Below are positions 48,074 to 55,896 of a stretch of DNA of 64,000 bases, piece by piece. The position numbers and the translations under genes are program-made. Below the pieces are notes generated by a model. That model saw only the letters and a program-made list of their open reading frames with translations. It did no database searches and had not been told where the DNA came from. The stretch's first letter is position 1; each line of letters begins with the position of its first letter. The stretch lies in NCBI RefSeq assembly GCF_014201335.1, contig NZ_JACHEB010000002.1, positions 531,875 through 595,874 on the forward strand. The letters are read 5' to 3'. The DNA comes from Tunturiibacter gelidiferens (lineage in GTDB: Bacteria; Acidobacteriota; Terriglobia; Terriglobales; Acidobacteriaceae).

Positions 48074-49478
48074 AGATCCAGATGGGGAGATATCCGGCGG
48101 CAACGTGAAGCGGACCCGTATGCCGCTGGGGAGATCGGCACGACGGGTGAGTTTTGAAAAGAGACTGCGCCTATGGCTTTATCTTCCTGGGTTATTGCTG
48201 CTGCTGCTGTGCTGGCTTCAGCTCCGACAACATTCAGTCGAGACTCTTCTGCAGATTATCGTTTTGCTTGGCCTCACGCTTGGATGGACTTTTGCGGTAT
48301 CCGTTCTCATGGAGCAGATCATTCGGCCGCTGCAGACGTTGGCGAACGTGGTGGCAGCGTTGCGGGAGGACGATTTTTCTTTCAGGGCCAGAGGGGGTAG
48401 GAGAAATGATGCGATGGGGGACTTGGCGCTCGAGATCAATCGACTCGCGGGAATGCTGCAGGCGCAACGTGCGGGTGCATTAGAGGCGATGGCGCTGGTC
48501 GAGCGCGTCATGGATTCGATGCAATCTCCGGTGTTAGCGTTCGATCCCGAGGGAAGATTAAAGCTGCTGAATGCGGCAGGAGAGAACGCATTCCGGCTGC
48601 AGGTCCAGATAGCGCTTGGGCGCACAGCGGCGGAGTTGAATCTGGCGCAGCTACTTGATGTAGCGGACGAAGACGTGATGTCTCTGGGGAGCGGGCAGCA
48701 GTCGGTGCGATGGGTCGTGAAAAGAACAGGCTTCCGGCTTCGCGGCATTCCGCATACGCTGTTCGTGCTGTCGGATGTGAGCGCCGCCTTAAGGGAAGAG
48801 GAGCGACTCGCCTGGGAGAGGTTGATTCGCGTTCTGGGCCACGAGATCAACAATTCGTTGACGCCCATCAAGTCGATCGCTGGGAGTCTGCGTGGACGAA
48901 TCGCAACGTTGAATAATGCAACTGGGGAAACTGCTGACTTTGAGCGAGGCCTCGAGGTTATCGAGAATCGTGCGGAGTCGCTGAACCGATTTCTGCAGGC
49001 ATATCGGCAGTTGATGGGGCTGCCCGCACCCCGTTTGGCGTCAGTGTCGGTAGCGGCCTTGGCGCAAAGGGTCGCACTGTTGGAGAGACGGGTCGTCGTA
49101 ACCGTTGAAGGGGCGGCAGATATTGTGGTGCAGGTGGATGCTGATCATATTGAACAGGCACTGATTAATCTGGTACGCAATGCGGCCGACGCTGCGCTGA
49201 GTCCAGATGATATTGGTGAGTGTGAACCACACGTAGAAATCGTCTGGGGTACTGCAGGCTCAGAGGTCATTATCGAGGTATTGGACAACGGCCCGGGGCT
49301 GACCAACCCGAACAACCTGTTCGTTCCGTTTTATACGACCAAGCCGGGTGGAACTGGAATTGGTTTGGTTCTGGCGCAGCAGATTGCTCAGGCGCATCGG
49401 GGATCGGTGCAACTGGCGAACCGCAGGGGTGGTCACGGTGGGTGCCGGGCCGAACTTCGATTGCCGATTGCGGGATGA
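48063..49478 (+). CDS. NtrY-type sensor histidine kinase
   Basis: The product is 471 aa from ATG 48063, overlapping the regulator gene; a start at 48120 is possible. Two helices (LWLYLPGLLLLLLCWL; IIVLLGLTLGWTFAVSV) with only a short gap leave almost no periplasmic domain, so sensing is membrane-internal or cytoplasmic. HAMP (IIRPLQTLANVVAALRED), a PAS-like part, the dimerisation box LGHEINNSLTPIKS (phospho-His260) and the ATPase motifs NLVRNAADAA, DNGPGL and GGTGIGLVLA follow. The box with NNSLTPI is typical of NtrY-like kinases. It should phosphorylate the adjacent regulator, perhaps sensing membrane stress. Confidence 0.92.
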   Translation: MVSEDPDGEISGGNVKRTRMPLGRSARRVSFEKRLRLWLYLPGLLLLLLCWLQLRQHSVETLLQIIVLLGLTLGWTFAVSVLMEQIIRPLQTLANVVAALREDDFSFRARGGRRNDAMGDLALEINRLAGMLQAQRAGALEAMALVERVMDSMQSPVLAFDPEGRLKLLNAAGENAFRLQVQIALGRTAAELNLAQLLDVADEDVMSLGSGQQSVRWVVKRTGFRLRGIPHTLFVLSDVSAALREEERLAWERLIRVLGHEINNSLTPIKSIAGSLRGRIATLNNATGETADFERGLEVIENRAESLNRFLQAYRQLMGLPAPRLASVSVAALAQRVALLERRVVVTVEGAADIVVQVDADHIEQALINLVRNAADAALSPDDIGECEPHVEIVWGTAGSEVIIEVLDNGPGLTNPNNLFVPFYTTKPGGTGIGLVLAQQIAQAHRGSVQLANRRGGHGGCRAELRLPIAG

Positions 49479-49630
49479 TCCAACGCTTCTCGATTTTGTT
49501 CAAGAGAGGCCAGCTCATGGGTCAGTGGCCTTCTTGGTCCGGGTCGTTCTTTTAACGATGATGGATCGAAAGAGGATATGCAGCCGTTCATTTCCCATGC
49601 AAAATAGCACAGGATCAAATGAGGTGAAAG

Positions 49631-50491
49631 ATGGCTTGTAAGGTCGAAGAGCTGAGACAAATTCCTCTCTTTGCGCTGCTCGACGATGAAGAGATAGCGG
49701 TGTTGGCAGCGCAGGTTGAGGTCAAAAAATTTGCCACACGGCAACGGATCTACAAGTTGGGTGAGCCGGGAAAACATGCTTATGTGATGATGTCGGGCAC
49801 TGTGCGAGTGACTACAGTGGACAGGGATCATCAGGAGGTTTTGGTAGATGAACCTCGCGATGGTGAGTTTTTTGGTTTCGCTTCAATGCTCGAGGACACA
49901 CCACATCAAACTACGGCATTGGCGATGGAAGAGACGACCTGCGTGGAGGTGAGCCGCGACGATATCGCTGCGCTTCTACAGCAGAAGCCAATGGCCGGAA
50001 TGGACATGCTAACGGTAGTAAGCCGGCAATTTCATGCGTCACAAGAGCTTGTGCGGCTTCGAGCCAGTCGCAATTCGAATGACGTTATTGAGGAGGAGAT
50101 GGGTTTTGGTGATCGCATCGCCGACTCTGTCGCGCGATTCGGAGGGTCGTGGACTTTTATCATCTTATTTGGAGCTACCCTTGTGATCTATGCTTCTGTG
50201 AACATCGCTCTGAAGGGGAGGGCATGGGACCCATATCCATTTATCTTGCTCAATTTGTTTTTGTCGATGTTGGCAGCTATCCAGGCGCCGGTGATTATGA
50301 TGAGCCAAAATCGTCAGGATACGAAAGACAGAGTGCGCGGTGAGTTGGACTATGATGTGAATCTTCGGGCTGAATCTGAGATTCAAAACCTATCGAGCAA
50401 GTTGAATCTTCTTACGGAAAAAATCGGCGATGTTGATGATCTGTTGCGGGACCAGTTAAAGCTAAATAATCAGCCCGATCGAGTTCCGTAG
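49631..50491 (+). CDS. Cyclic-nucleotide-binding/DUF1003 membrane protein
   Basis: The product is 286 aa with two parts. Residues ~10-130 form a cNMP-binding (CRP-type) beta-roll (FATRQRIYKLGEPGKHAYVM, GEFFGFASMLEDTPHQTTALA), though the phosphate-binding cassette lacks the usual GE-x-A-L-x-R arrangement. Residues ~150-270 are DUF1003, with two helices (GGSWTFIILFGATLVIYASV; LLNLFLSMLAAIQAPVIMM) and the conserved MSQNRQDTKDRVRGELDYDVN. A C-terminal coiled coil follows. It may tie a ligand or signal to a membrane function; the kdp genes directly downstream suggest ion homeostasis. GAGGTGAAAG precedes ATG 49631. Confidence 0.85.
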   Translation: MACKVEELRQIPLFALLDDEEIAVLAAQVEVKKFATRQRIYKLGEPGKHAYVMMSGTVRVTTVDRDHQEVLVDEPRDGEFFGFASMLEDTPHQTTALAMEETTCVEVSRDDIAALLQQKPMAGMDMLTVVSRQFHASQELVRLRASRNSNDVIEEEMGFGDRIADSVARFGGSWTFIILFGATLVIYASVNIALKGRAWDPYPFILLNLFLSMLAAIQAPVIMMSQNRQDTKDRVRGELDYDVNLRAESEIQNLSSKLNLLTEKIGDVDDLLRDQLKLNNQPDRVP

Positions 50492-50497
50492 CGGCGA

Positions 50498-50788
50498 GTG
50501 GATACAGACCGGGCGGCGTTGATGGAAGCGCATAGGCGTCGATCGGGCTTATCGTCGGAGCTGTTCAGATCAAAGGGACATGTCAATTTGCAGCAAGTGA
50601 TAGAGAACCTAACCAATGCGATCTCAAAGATCCCATGGCCCCAGCATGCGACTGCTGCCTTGGCGAGTGCGGTCAAGGCCGAAGGTTTAACTGAACGCGA
50701 TCAGGCGCTCTGGTTATCAGGCTCCGCACCACATACGACTTCTTTACGACCTTTCTACACCTTCTTTACGTATCGGCTGCTTGAATAA
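50498..50788 (+). CDS. Small hypothetical protein, doubtful
   Basis: A 96-codon frame opens at GTG 50498, six bases after the DUF1003 stop. No ribosome-binding site is strong, and no domain is recognised; the sequence is mildly amphipathic (LQQVIENLTNAISKI) with an aromatic C-terminus. The same-strand position inside a likely kdp-linked transcript is the main argument for it. It could be a decayed gene or non-coding text. Third positions are not clearly gene-like. Confidence 0.3.
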   Translation: MDTDRAALMEAHRRRSGLSSELFRSKGHVNLQQVIENLTNAISKIPWPQHATAALASAVKAEGLTERDQALWLSGSAPHTTSLRPFYTFFTYRLLE

Positions 50789-50900
50789 GAGAACGTGCGG
50801 AAGCGCGAAGTTTTCGTCCTGCGCTGGAGGCTCAATTTTGGTGACTGATCGAGACTCTGTGGTGGATTAGGACGTAAGACTTCCGGTTGGAGGTAAGACC

Positions 50901-51005
50901 ATGTGGGATTTGGGATGTATAGGTGCCAGCGTGCTGTTTTTCCTGATCGCGATCAGCTACACAATGGGGTGTGATCGCTTGGGGATCAAGGAGAAGCAGG
51001 GATGA
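50901..51005 (+). CDS. 34-residue membrane peptide preceding kdpF
   Basis: An ATG at 50901 with GGAGGTAAGACC directly upstream opens a 34-codon frame: one transmembrane helix (GASVLFFLIAISYTMGC) followed by CDRLGIKEKQG. Its TGA overlaps the kdpF ATG as ATGA. From memory, similar short peptides with a one-helix-plus-CDRL ending lie ahead of kdpF in other bacteria but are rarely annotated. It probably sits in the inner membrane with the Kdp pump, as KdpF does. Strong translation signals make it likely real. Confidence 0.7.
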   Translation: MWDLGCIGASVLFFLIAISYTMGCDRLGIKEKQG

Positions 51006-51088
51006 TCGAGACATTGCTGCTTGGCTTTGTAACTGTATCGTTACTGATCTATCTGGTGTATGCGCTGCTGCGCCCTGAAAAGTTTTAA
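51002..51088 (+). CDS. kdpF: Potassium-transporting ATPase subunit KdpF
   Basis: The product is a 28-aa single-helix peptide (LLGFVTVSLLIYLVYALLRPEKF), with the LVYALLRPEKF ending that marks KdpF. KdpF stabilises the KdpABC complex in the inner membrane. It overlaps the preceding small peptide by four bases and lies 15 bases before kdpA, so all are one operon. It is too short for ordinary gene finders. Confidence 0.88.
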   Translation: MIETLLLGFVTVSLLIYLVYALLRPEKF

Positions 51089-51103
51089 GAGGAAGTAGTT
51101 ATC

Positions 51104-52879
51104 ATGACAGCGAACGGTTGGTTCCAGATTTTCTTCTTTTTTGCACTGGTAATGGTCTGTGCAAAGCCTCTGGGTTTGTATATGGCTCGCGTCTTCGAGC
51201 ATGAACGGACCCGGGCAGATGTTATTTTCCGTCCGATCGAGCGACTGATTTATCGGCTGACCGGCATCGAGGAAACGCATGAGATGGCATGGACCGAGTA
51301 CGCAGTTGTCATGCTGCTCTTCAGCCTGGTTACGCTGCTTGCAACGTACGCCGTTGAGCGCTTGCAACAGTTGCTGCCCCTCAATCCTCAGCACCTCGGG
51401 GCTGTGGCGCCAGATCTTGCGTTGAACACCGCAGCATCTTTTACAACGAACACCAACTGGCAGTCATATGTGCCTGAGACGACCATGAGCTATCTGACCC
51501 AGATGCTCACGCTTGCCTACCATAACTTCTTTTCGGCGGCCGCCGGGATGGCATTGGCCGTTGCGCTAATTCGAGGAATTTCAAGGCGAGAGTCTAAAAC
51601 GCTGGGAAATTTCTGGGTTGATACAACACGCGCATCCTTATGGGTGTTGTTGCCTGGCTGTCTAATCTATTCCATGCTGCTGATCTCTCAAGGTGTGGTG
51701 CAGAATCTTCGTCCTTACGATCAGGCAAAGCTCGTGCAGTCGCAGACTGCAACCGTGACTGGCGCAGATGGTAAGACGGTGACGCAGACCATAACGACGC
51801 AGAGCATTGCTCAAGGCCCGGTTGCTTCGCAAGAGGCCATCAAGATGCTTGGAACAAACGGGGGAGGTTTTTTCAATGCAAACAGCGCTCACCCGTTTGA
51901 GAACCCTACGCCGCTCTCTAACCTCATGCAGATGTTCTCTATCTTTGTGATACCCGCTGGGCTAACGGTCACTCTAGGGCGGATGACGCGAGCGCCGAAG
52001 CATGGCTGGGCAGTGTTTGCTGCGATGGCTGCACTCTTTCTTGTTGGCGTCTTCGTGGCCTACTACGCTGAGGCGCAGTCGAACCCACTCCTTCACTCAG
52101 TCGATCAGCGCGCTTCGTTAACGCAGGCTGGCGGCAATATGGAAGGCAAAGAGGTACGTTTCGGCGTCGTCAATTCTGCTTTGTTTGCGACTGTAACAAC
52201 TGACGCCAGTTGCGGTGCCGTGAACTCGACGCACGATTCTTTCATGCCGCTGGGTGGTCTGGTCCCCATGGTTAACATCATGCTGGGTGAAGTGATCTTC
52301 GGTGGTGTGGGAGCCGGACTCTATGGCATGCTGATCTTCGTCGTCCTGGCTGTTTTTATTGCCGGGTTGATGGTCGGGCGCACGCCCGAATATTTAGGAA
52401 AAAAGATCGAATCCTATGACGTGAAGATGGCCATGCTGTACGTGCTCATTTTTCCGCTTTCGATCCTTGGTTTTTCGGCGGTGGCGCTCATGATGCCGAA
52501 TCTTGGGCTCTCCTCGCTTGCGAACACCGGGCCGCATGGTCTTTCGGAGATTCTTTACGCCTACACCTCGGCGACTGGAAACAACGGATCTGCTTTCGCA
52601 GGGCTCAATGCGAATACGCATTGGTACAACCTGTCGTTAACCGCAGCGATGTTGATCGGCCGATTCCTGATGATCGTTCCGATGCTTGCTATCGCGGGCA
52701 GTCTTGCGAAGAAGAAGCTTGTTCCGCCATCTCTAGGAACCTTCCCTGTGCATACACCCCTCTTTACAGTGTTGTTGGTGGGTGTGGTTGTTATCGTGGG
52801 GGCACTTACCTTCTTCCCCGCGCTCTCGCTCGGTCCTGTTCTTGAGCACTTAATGATGCACGCTGGCAAAAGCTTCTAG
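51104..52879 (+). CDS. kdpA: Potassium-transporting ATPase subunit A
   Basis: The product is 591 aa with about ten membrane helices. It is the K+-selective channel-like subunit of the Kdp-ATPase, with four pore-loop repeats. Visible family text includes TNTNWQSYVPETTMSYLTQM, GTNGGGFFNANSAHPFENPT (second pore filter) and a C-terminal LGPVLEHLMM. It works with KdpB for high-affinity potassium uptake under K+ limitation. GGAAGTAG precedes ATG 51104. The length is normal and no defects are seen. Confidence 0.96.
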   Translation: MTANGWFQIFFFFALVMVCAKPLGLYMARVFEHERTRADVIFRPIERLIYRLTGIEETHEMAWTEYAVVMLLFSLVTLLATYAVERLQQLLPLNPQHLGAVAPDLALNTAASFTTNTNWQSYVPETTMSYLTQMLTLAYHNFFSAAAGMALAVALIRGISRRESKTLGNFWVDTTRASLWVLLPGCLIYSMLLISQGVVQNLRPYDQAKLVQSQTATVTGADGKTVTQTITTQSIAQGPVASQEAIKMLGTNGGGFFNANSAHPFENPTPLSNLMQMFSIFVIPAGLTVTLGRMTRAPKHGWAVFAAMAALFLVGVFVAYYAEAQSNPLLHSVDQRASLTQAGGNMEGKEVRFGVVNSALFATVTTDASCGAVNSTHDSFMPLGGLVPMVNIMLGEVIFGGVGAGLYGMLIFVVLAVFIAGLMVGRTPEYLGKKIESYDVKMAMLYVLIFPLSILGFSAVALMMPNLGLSSLANTGPHGLSEILYAYTSATGNNGSAFAGLNANTHWYNLSLTAAMLIGRFLMIVPMLAIAGSLAKKKLVPPSLGTFPVHTPLFTVLLVGVVVIVGALTFFPALSLGPVLEHLMMHAGKSF

Positions 52880-52903
52880 TCCAGAAAGAAAAGCAGACAA
52901 ACA

Positions 52904-54943
52904 ATGGCAAATACCCGCAAACGCTCCCTATGGGACACCAAAATTGTACGTCGCGCGTTGATTGACGCTCTAGTCAAGCTGAGCCCGCGCACGATGATGA
53001 AGAACCCGGTCATGTTCGTAGTTGAGATCGGCAGCGTGATTACTACGATCTATCTGCTTCGCGACACCTTGTCGCATCGTGGCTCGTTTCAATTCGATTT
53101 GCAGATTACGCTGTGGCTCTGGTTTACGGTACTGTTCGCAAACTTTGCCGAGGCGATGGCGGAGGGCCGCGGAAAGGCCCAGGCCGATGCGTTGCGGCGT
53201 GCAAAGTCGGAGACGACCGCAGTGCGACTTCGCACTGATGGGACCACGGAGGAGGTTCCCAGTTCGCATCTACGAGCCGGGGATCAGGTTCTCGTTGTTG
53301 CCGGTAATATGATTCCCGGCGATGGCGAAGTGATCGAGGGCGTTGCTTCGGTGGATGAGTCGGCGATTACGGGTGAGTCTGCGCCGGTAATTCGAGAGGC
53401 TGGTGGAGACCGGTCGGCGGTGACTGGTGGAACACGGGTGTTGTCGGACCAGATCAAGGTGAGGATCACGTCGAACCCTGGCGAGACGTTCCTTGATCGC
53501 ATGATTGCGCTGGTTGAGGGTGCCGAGCGACAGAAGACGCCGAACGAGATCGCTCTGAATATCCTGCTTGCCGGGTTGACGATCATCTTCCTGCTTGCGG
53601 TCGTGACGCTTCAGCCTATTGCGATCTATTCCACTGCGCCGCAGACGGTGTTTGTGCTGATCTCGTTGCTGGTGTGTCTCATTCCGACGACCATCGGCGG
53701 CTTGCTCTCGGCGATTGGGATTGCTGGGATGGATCGCCTGGTTCAGCACAATGTGCTGGCGATGTCTGGGCGAGCTGTGGAAGCAGCTGGTGATGTAAAC
53801 ACACTGTTACTGGACAAGACGGGAACGATTACGCTGGGCAATCGTCAGGCTGCGGAATTTATTCCTGCGCCTGGTGTAAGCAAGGATCAGCTTGCAGATG
53901 CGGCGCAGTTGTCCTCGCTTCCGGATGAGACACCGGAAGGCCGAAGCATTGTGGTCTTGGCGAAGGAGTTGTATGGTCTTCGCGGGCGAGAGTTGAGCGA
54001 GTTGCAGGCGGAGTTTGTGCCGTTCAGCGCGGTGACGAGAATGTCGGGCGTGAACCTCGATGGGCGAATTATCCGGAAGGGTTCGACGGATGCTATCGCT
54101 GCGTTTTTGAAAGAGAACGGAGGAAGTTTACCGGATGAGGTTCGGGCGGCGGTTGAGACGGTTGCTCGCAGCGGGGGGACGCCACTGGTGGTGGCTGAGA
54201 ATCGGCAGGCGCTGGGTGTGATCCACCTGAAGGACATTGTGAAGGGCGGGATGAAGGAGCGGTTTGCGCAGCTTCGGTCGATGGGGATTCGGACGATCAT
54301 GATTACGGGCGACAATCCTCTGACTGCGGCGGCTATTGCGCGTGAGGCGGGAGTTGACGACTTTCTGGCTGAGGCGAAGCCGAAGGACAAGATGGACCTG
54401 ATTCGCCGCGAGCAGGCGGAAGGCAAGTTGGTCGCGATGACTGGCGACGGAACGAACGATGCTCCCGCGCTTGCTCAGGCCGATGTGGGTGTTGCGATGA
54501 ACACCGGAACGCAGGCGGCGAAGGAGGCGGGAAATATGGTCGATCTCGACTCGAACCCGACGAAGCTGATCGAGATTGTGGAGATCGGCAAGCAGTTGCT
54601 GATGACTCGTGGCGCGCTGACTACGTTCTCGATTGCGAACGACGTTGCGAAATACTTTGCGATTATTCCCGCGATGTTTGCGGCGACGTTCCCGGTGTTG
54701 AATGCGCTGAACATCATGCACCTGAAGACACCGGAGTCCGCAATTCTCTCTGCGGTGATCTTCAATGCTCTGATTATTGTCGGCTTGATTCCGCTGGCCC
54801 TGCGGGGCGTTGGTTATAAGGCTATGTCGGCGGAGGCGTTGTTGCAGCGCAATCTGTTTATCTATGGTGTCGGTGGCCTTGTAGCTCCTTTTCTCGGGAT
54901 CAAGATTATCGACCTCATCATCACTGCCATTCACCTGGCGTAA
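52904..54943 (+). CDS. kdpB: Potassium-transporting ATPase ATP-binding subunit B
   Basis: The product is 679 aa, a P-type ATPase. Phosphorylated Asp304 lies in LLDKTGTIT; the actuator motif is [12 protein letters not shown]; the nucleotide-binding and hinge parts include [20 protein letters not shown]. The N-terminus [20 protein letters not shown] is Kdp-specific. It hydrolyses ATP to drive K+ through KdpA. The start is 24 bases after the kdpA stop, and kdpC follows after nine bases. Confidence 0.97.
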   Translation: MANTRKRSLWDTKIVRRALIDALVKLSPRTMMKNPVMFVVEIGSVITTIYLLRDTLSHRGSFQFDLQITLWLWFTVLFANFAEAMAEGRGKAQADALRRAKSETTAVRLRTDGTTEEVPSSHLRAGDQVLVVAGNMIPGDGEVIEGVASVDESAITGESAPVIREAGGDRSAVTGGTRVLSDQIKVRITSNPGETFLDRMIALVEGAERQKTPNEIALNILLAGLTIIFLLAVVTLQPIAIYSTAPQTVFVLISLLVCLIPTTIGGLLSAIGIAGMDRLVQHNVLAMSGRAVEAAGDVNTLLLDKTGTITLGNRQAAEFIPAPGVSKDQLADAAQLSSLPDETPEGRSIVVLAKELYGLRGRELSELQAEFVPFSAVTRMSGVNLDGRIIRKGSTDAIAAFLKENGGSLPDEVRAAVETVARSGGTPLVVAENRQALGVIHLKDIVKGGMKERFAQLRSMGIRTIMITGDNPLTAAAIAREAGVDDFLAEAKPKDKMDLIRREQAEGKLVAMTGDGTNDAPALAQADVGVAMNTGTQAAKEAGNMVDLDSNPTKLIEIVEIGKQLLMTRGALTTFSIANDVAKYFAIIPAMFAATFPVLNALNIMHLKTPESAILSAVIFNALIIVGLIPLALRGVGYKAMSAEALLQRNLFIYGVGGLVAPFLGIKIIDLIITAIHLA

Positions 54944-54952
54944 GGAATTTTT

Positions 54953-55525
54953 ATGCGTCGCAATCTCATTACCGCTGTGCTTTATACCGTTGTGACTACT
55001 GTTCTGTTCGGTCTGGTCTATCCGTTTGTCGTAACCGGGCTGGCGCAGGTGCTGTTCCATGACAAGGCTAACGGGCAGCTCATCTATAAGAACGGAGAAC
55101 TGGTTGGGTCTCGGATTATCGGTCAGTCGTTTATGGCTCCGCAGTACTTTCATTCGCGTCCCTCGTTGGCCGGCAATGGCTACGATGCTGCGAACTCGGG
55201 CGGCTCGAACCTTGGACCGACGAACAAGAAACTGGTTGACCGGGTGGCCGGGGACGTGGCGACGTTGCAGATCGATCATCCTGGTGTCGCGGTGCCGATA
55301 GACCTGGTGACGTCTTCGGGCTCGGGTCTCGATCCTCATATCACGCCGGCTGGTGCCGAGTTTCAGGTAGCTCGCGTGGCGCGGGAGCGGCATTTGAGCG
55401 AGGATGCGGTGCAGCGGCTGGTGTTGCAGCATACCGAAGGACGGCAGCTCGGGTTCCTCGGGGAGCCGCGGGTGAATGTGTTGCTGCTCAATATGGATCT
55501 CGACGAGATGGCGCCTCCGAAGTAG
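54953..55525 (+). CDS. kdpC: Potassium-transporting ATPase subunit C
   Basis: The product is 190 aa with one N-terminal helix (NLITAVLYTVVTTVLFGLVY), followed by a periplasmic domain with the conserved LVGSRIIGQSF, YFHSRPS and SGSGLDPHITPAGA motifs. KdpC raises ATP affinity and stabilises the pump. It is the last gene of the operon; KdpD/KdpE regulators are not in the window. Confidence 0.95.
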   Translation: MRRNLITAVLYTVVTTVLFGLVYPFVVTGLAQVLFHDKANGQLIYKNGELVGSRIIGQSFMAPQYFHSRPSLAGNGYDAANSGGSNLGPTNKKLVDRVAGDVATLQIDHPGVAVPIDLVTSSGSGLDPHITPAGAEFQVARVARERHLSEDAVQRLVLQHTEGRQLGFLGEPRVNVLLLNMDLDEMAPPK

Positions 55526-55896
55526 CGTCAGCTCACTTCGACCGAGGGTACCCCAGGGGTTGGTGTGACGAAGTTATTTGGTTATCGGGTATATAGAATT
55601 TTCGCGGATTACAAAATCGTCATTCCAGACATGTTATAGGCAAACCGCTCTTTGAAAAGAGTTATCGGATTTCAATTAAAAAAGCCCCGGCGACGGCCGA
55701 GGCTTTTTCTTGCTTGCGAAGGACGGGAGAACTGAGTGAGGCTTTCTCCGTGGAGATGATCCTGCACAGTGTTGCTTGATGTGGCGCGAGGTGGACGGTT
55801 CCTTCGAAGTGGCGGTCGGCGGGAGTGCATAATGTTGCCTTGGGCCTCGAGCATTCTTCGAGTCAGACTCTCGCATTTAAAGGCTGAAAGAAAAAT
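55526..55896. other. Intergenic region between kdpC and the GH31 gene
   Basis: The region is about 370 bases with no gene. The left half is AT-rich with the terminator at 55678-55712; the right half must hold the GH31 promoter, where CATAAT at 55826-55831 is a possible -10 without a good -35. A weak GAAAG ribosome-binding site precedes ATG 55897. Confidence 0.4.
55678..55712. terminator. Bidirectional terminator downstream of kdpC
   Basis: AAAAAAGCCCCGGC and GGCCGAGGCTTTTT pair across a GAC loop, with a single mismatch (C-A) and a run of five T on each strand. It lies 150 bases after kdpC and well ahead of the GH31 gene. Confidence 0.8.

Noticed and set aside
50789..50900. Possible c-di-AMP or potassium-responsive riboswitch ahead of kdp
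   Set aside because: I could not find the conserved ydaO/kimA-type motifs or a convincing fold in this short stretch.
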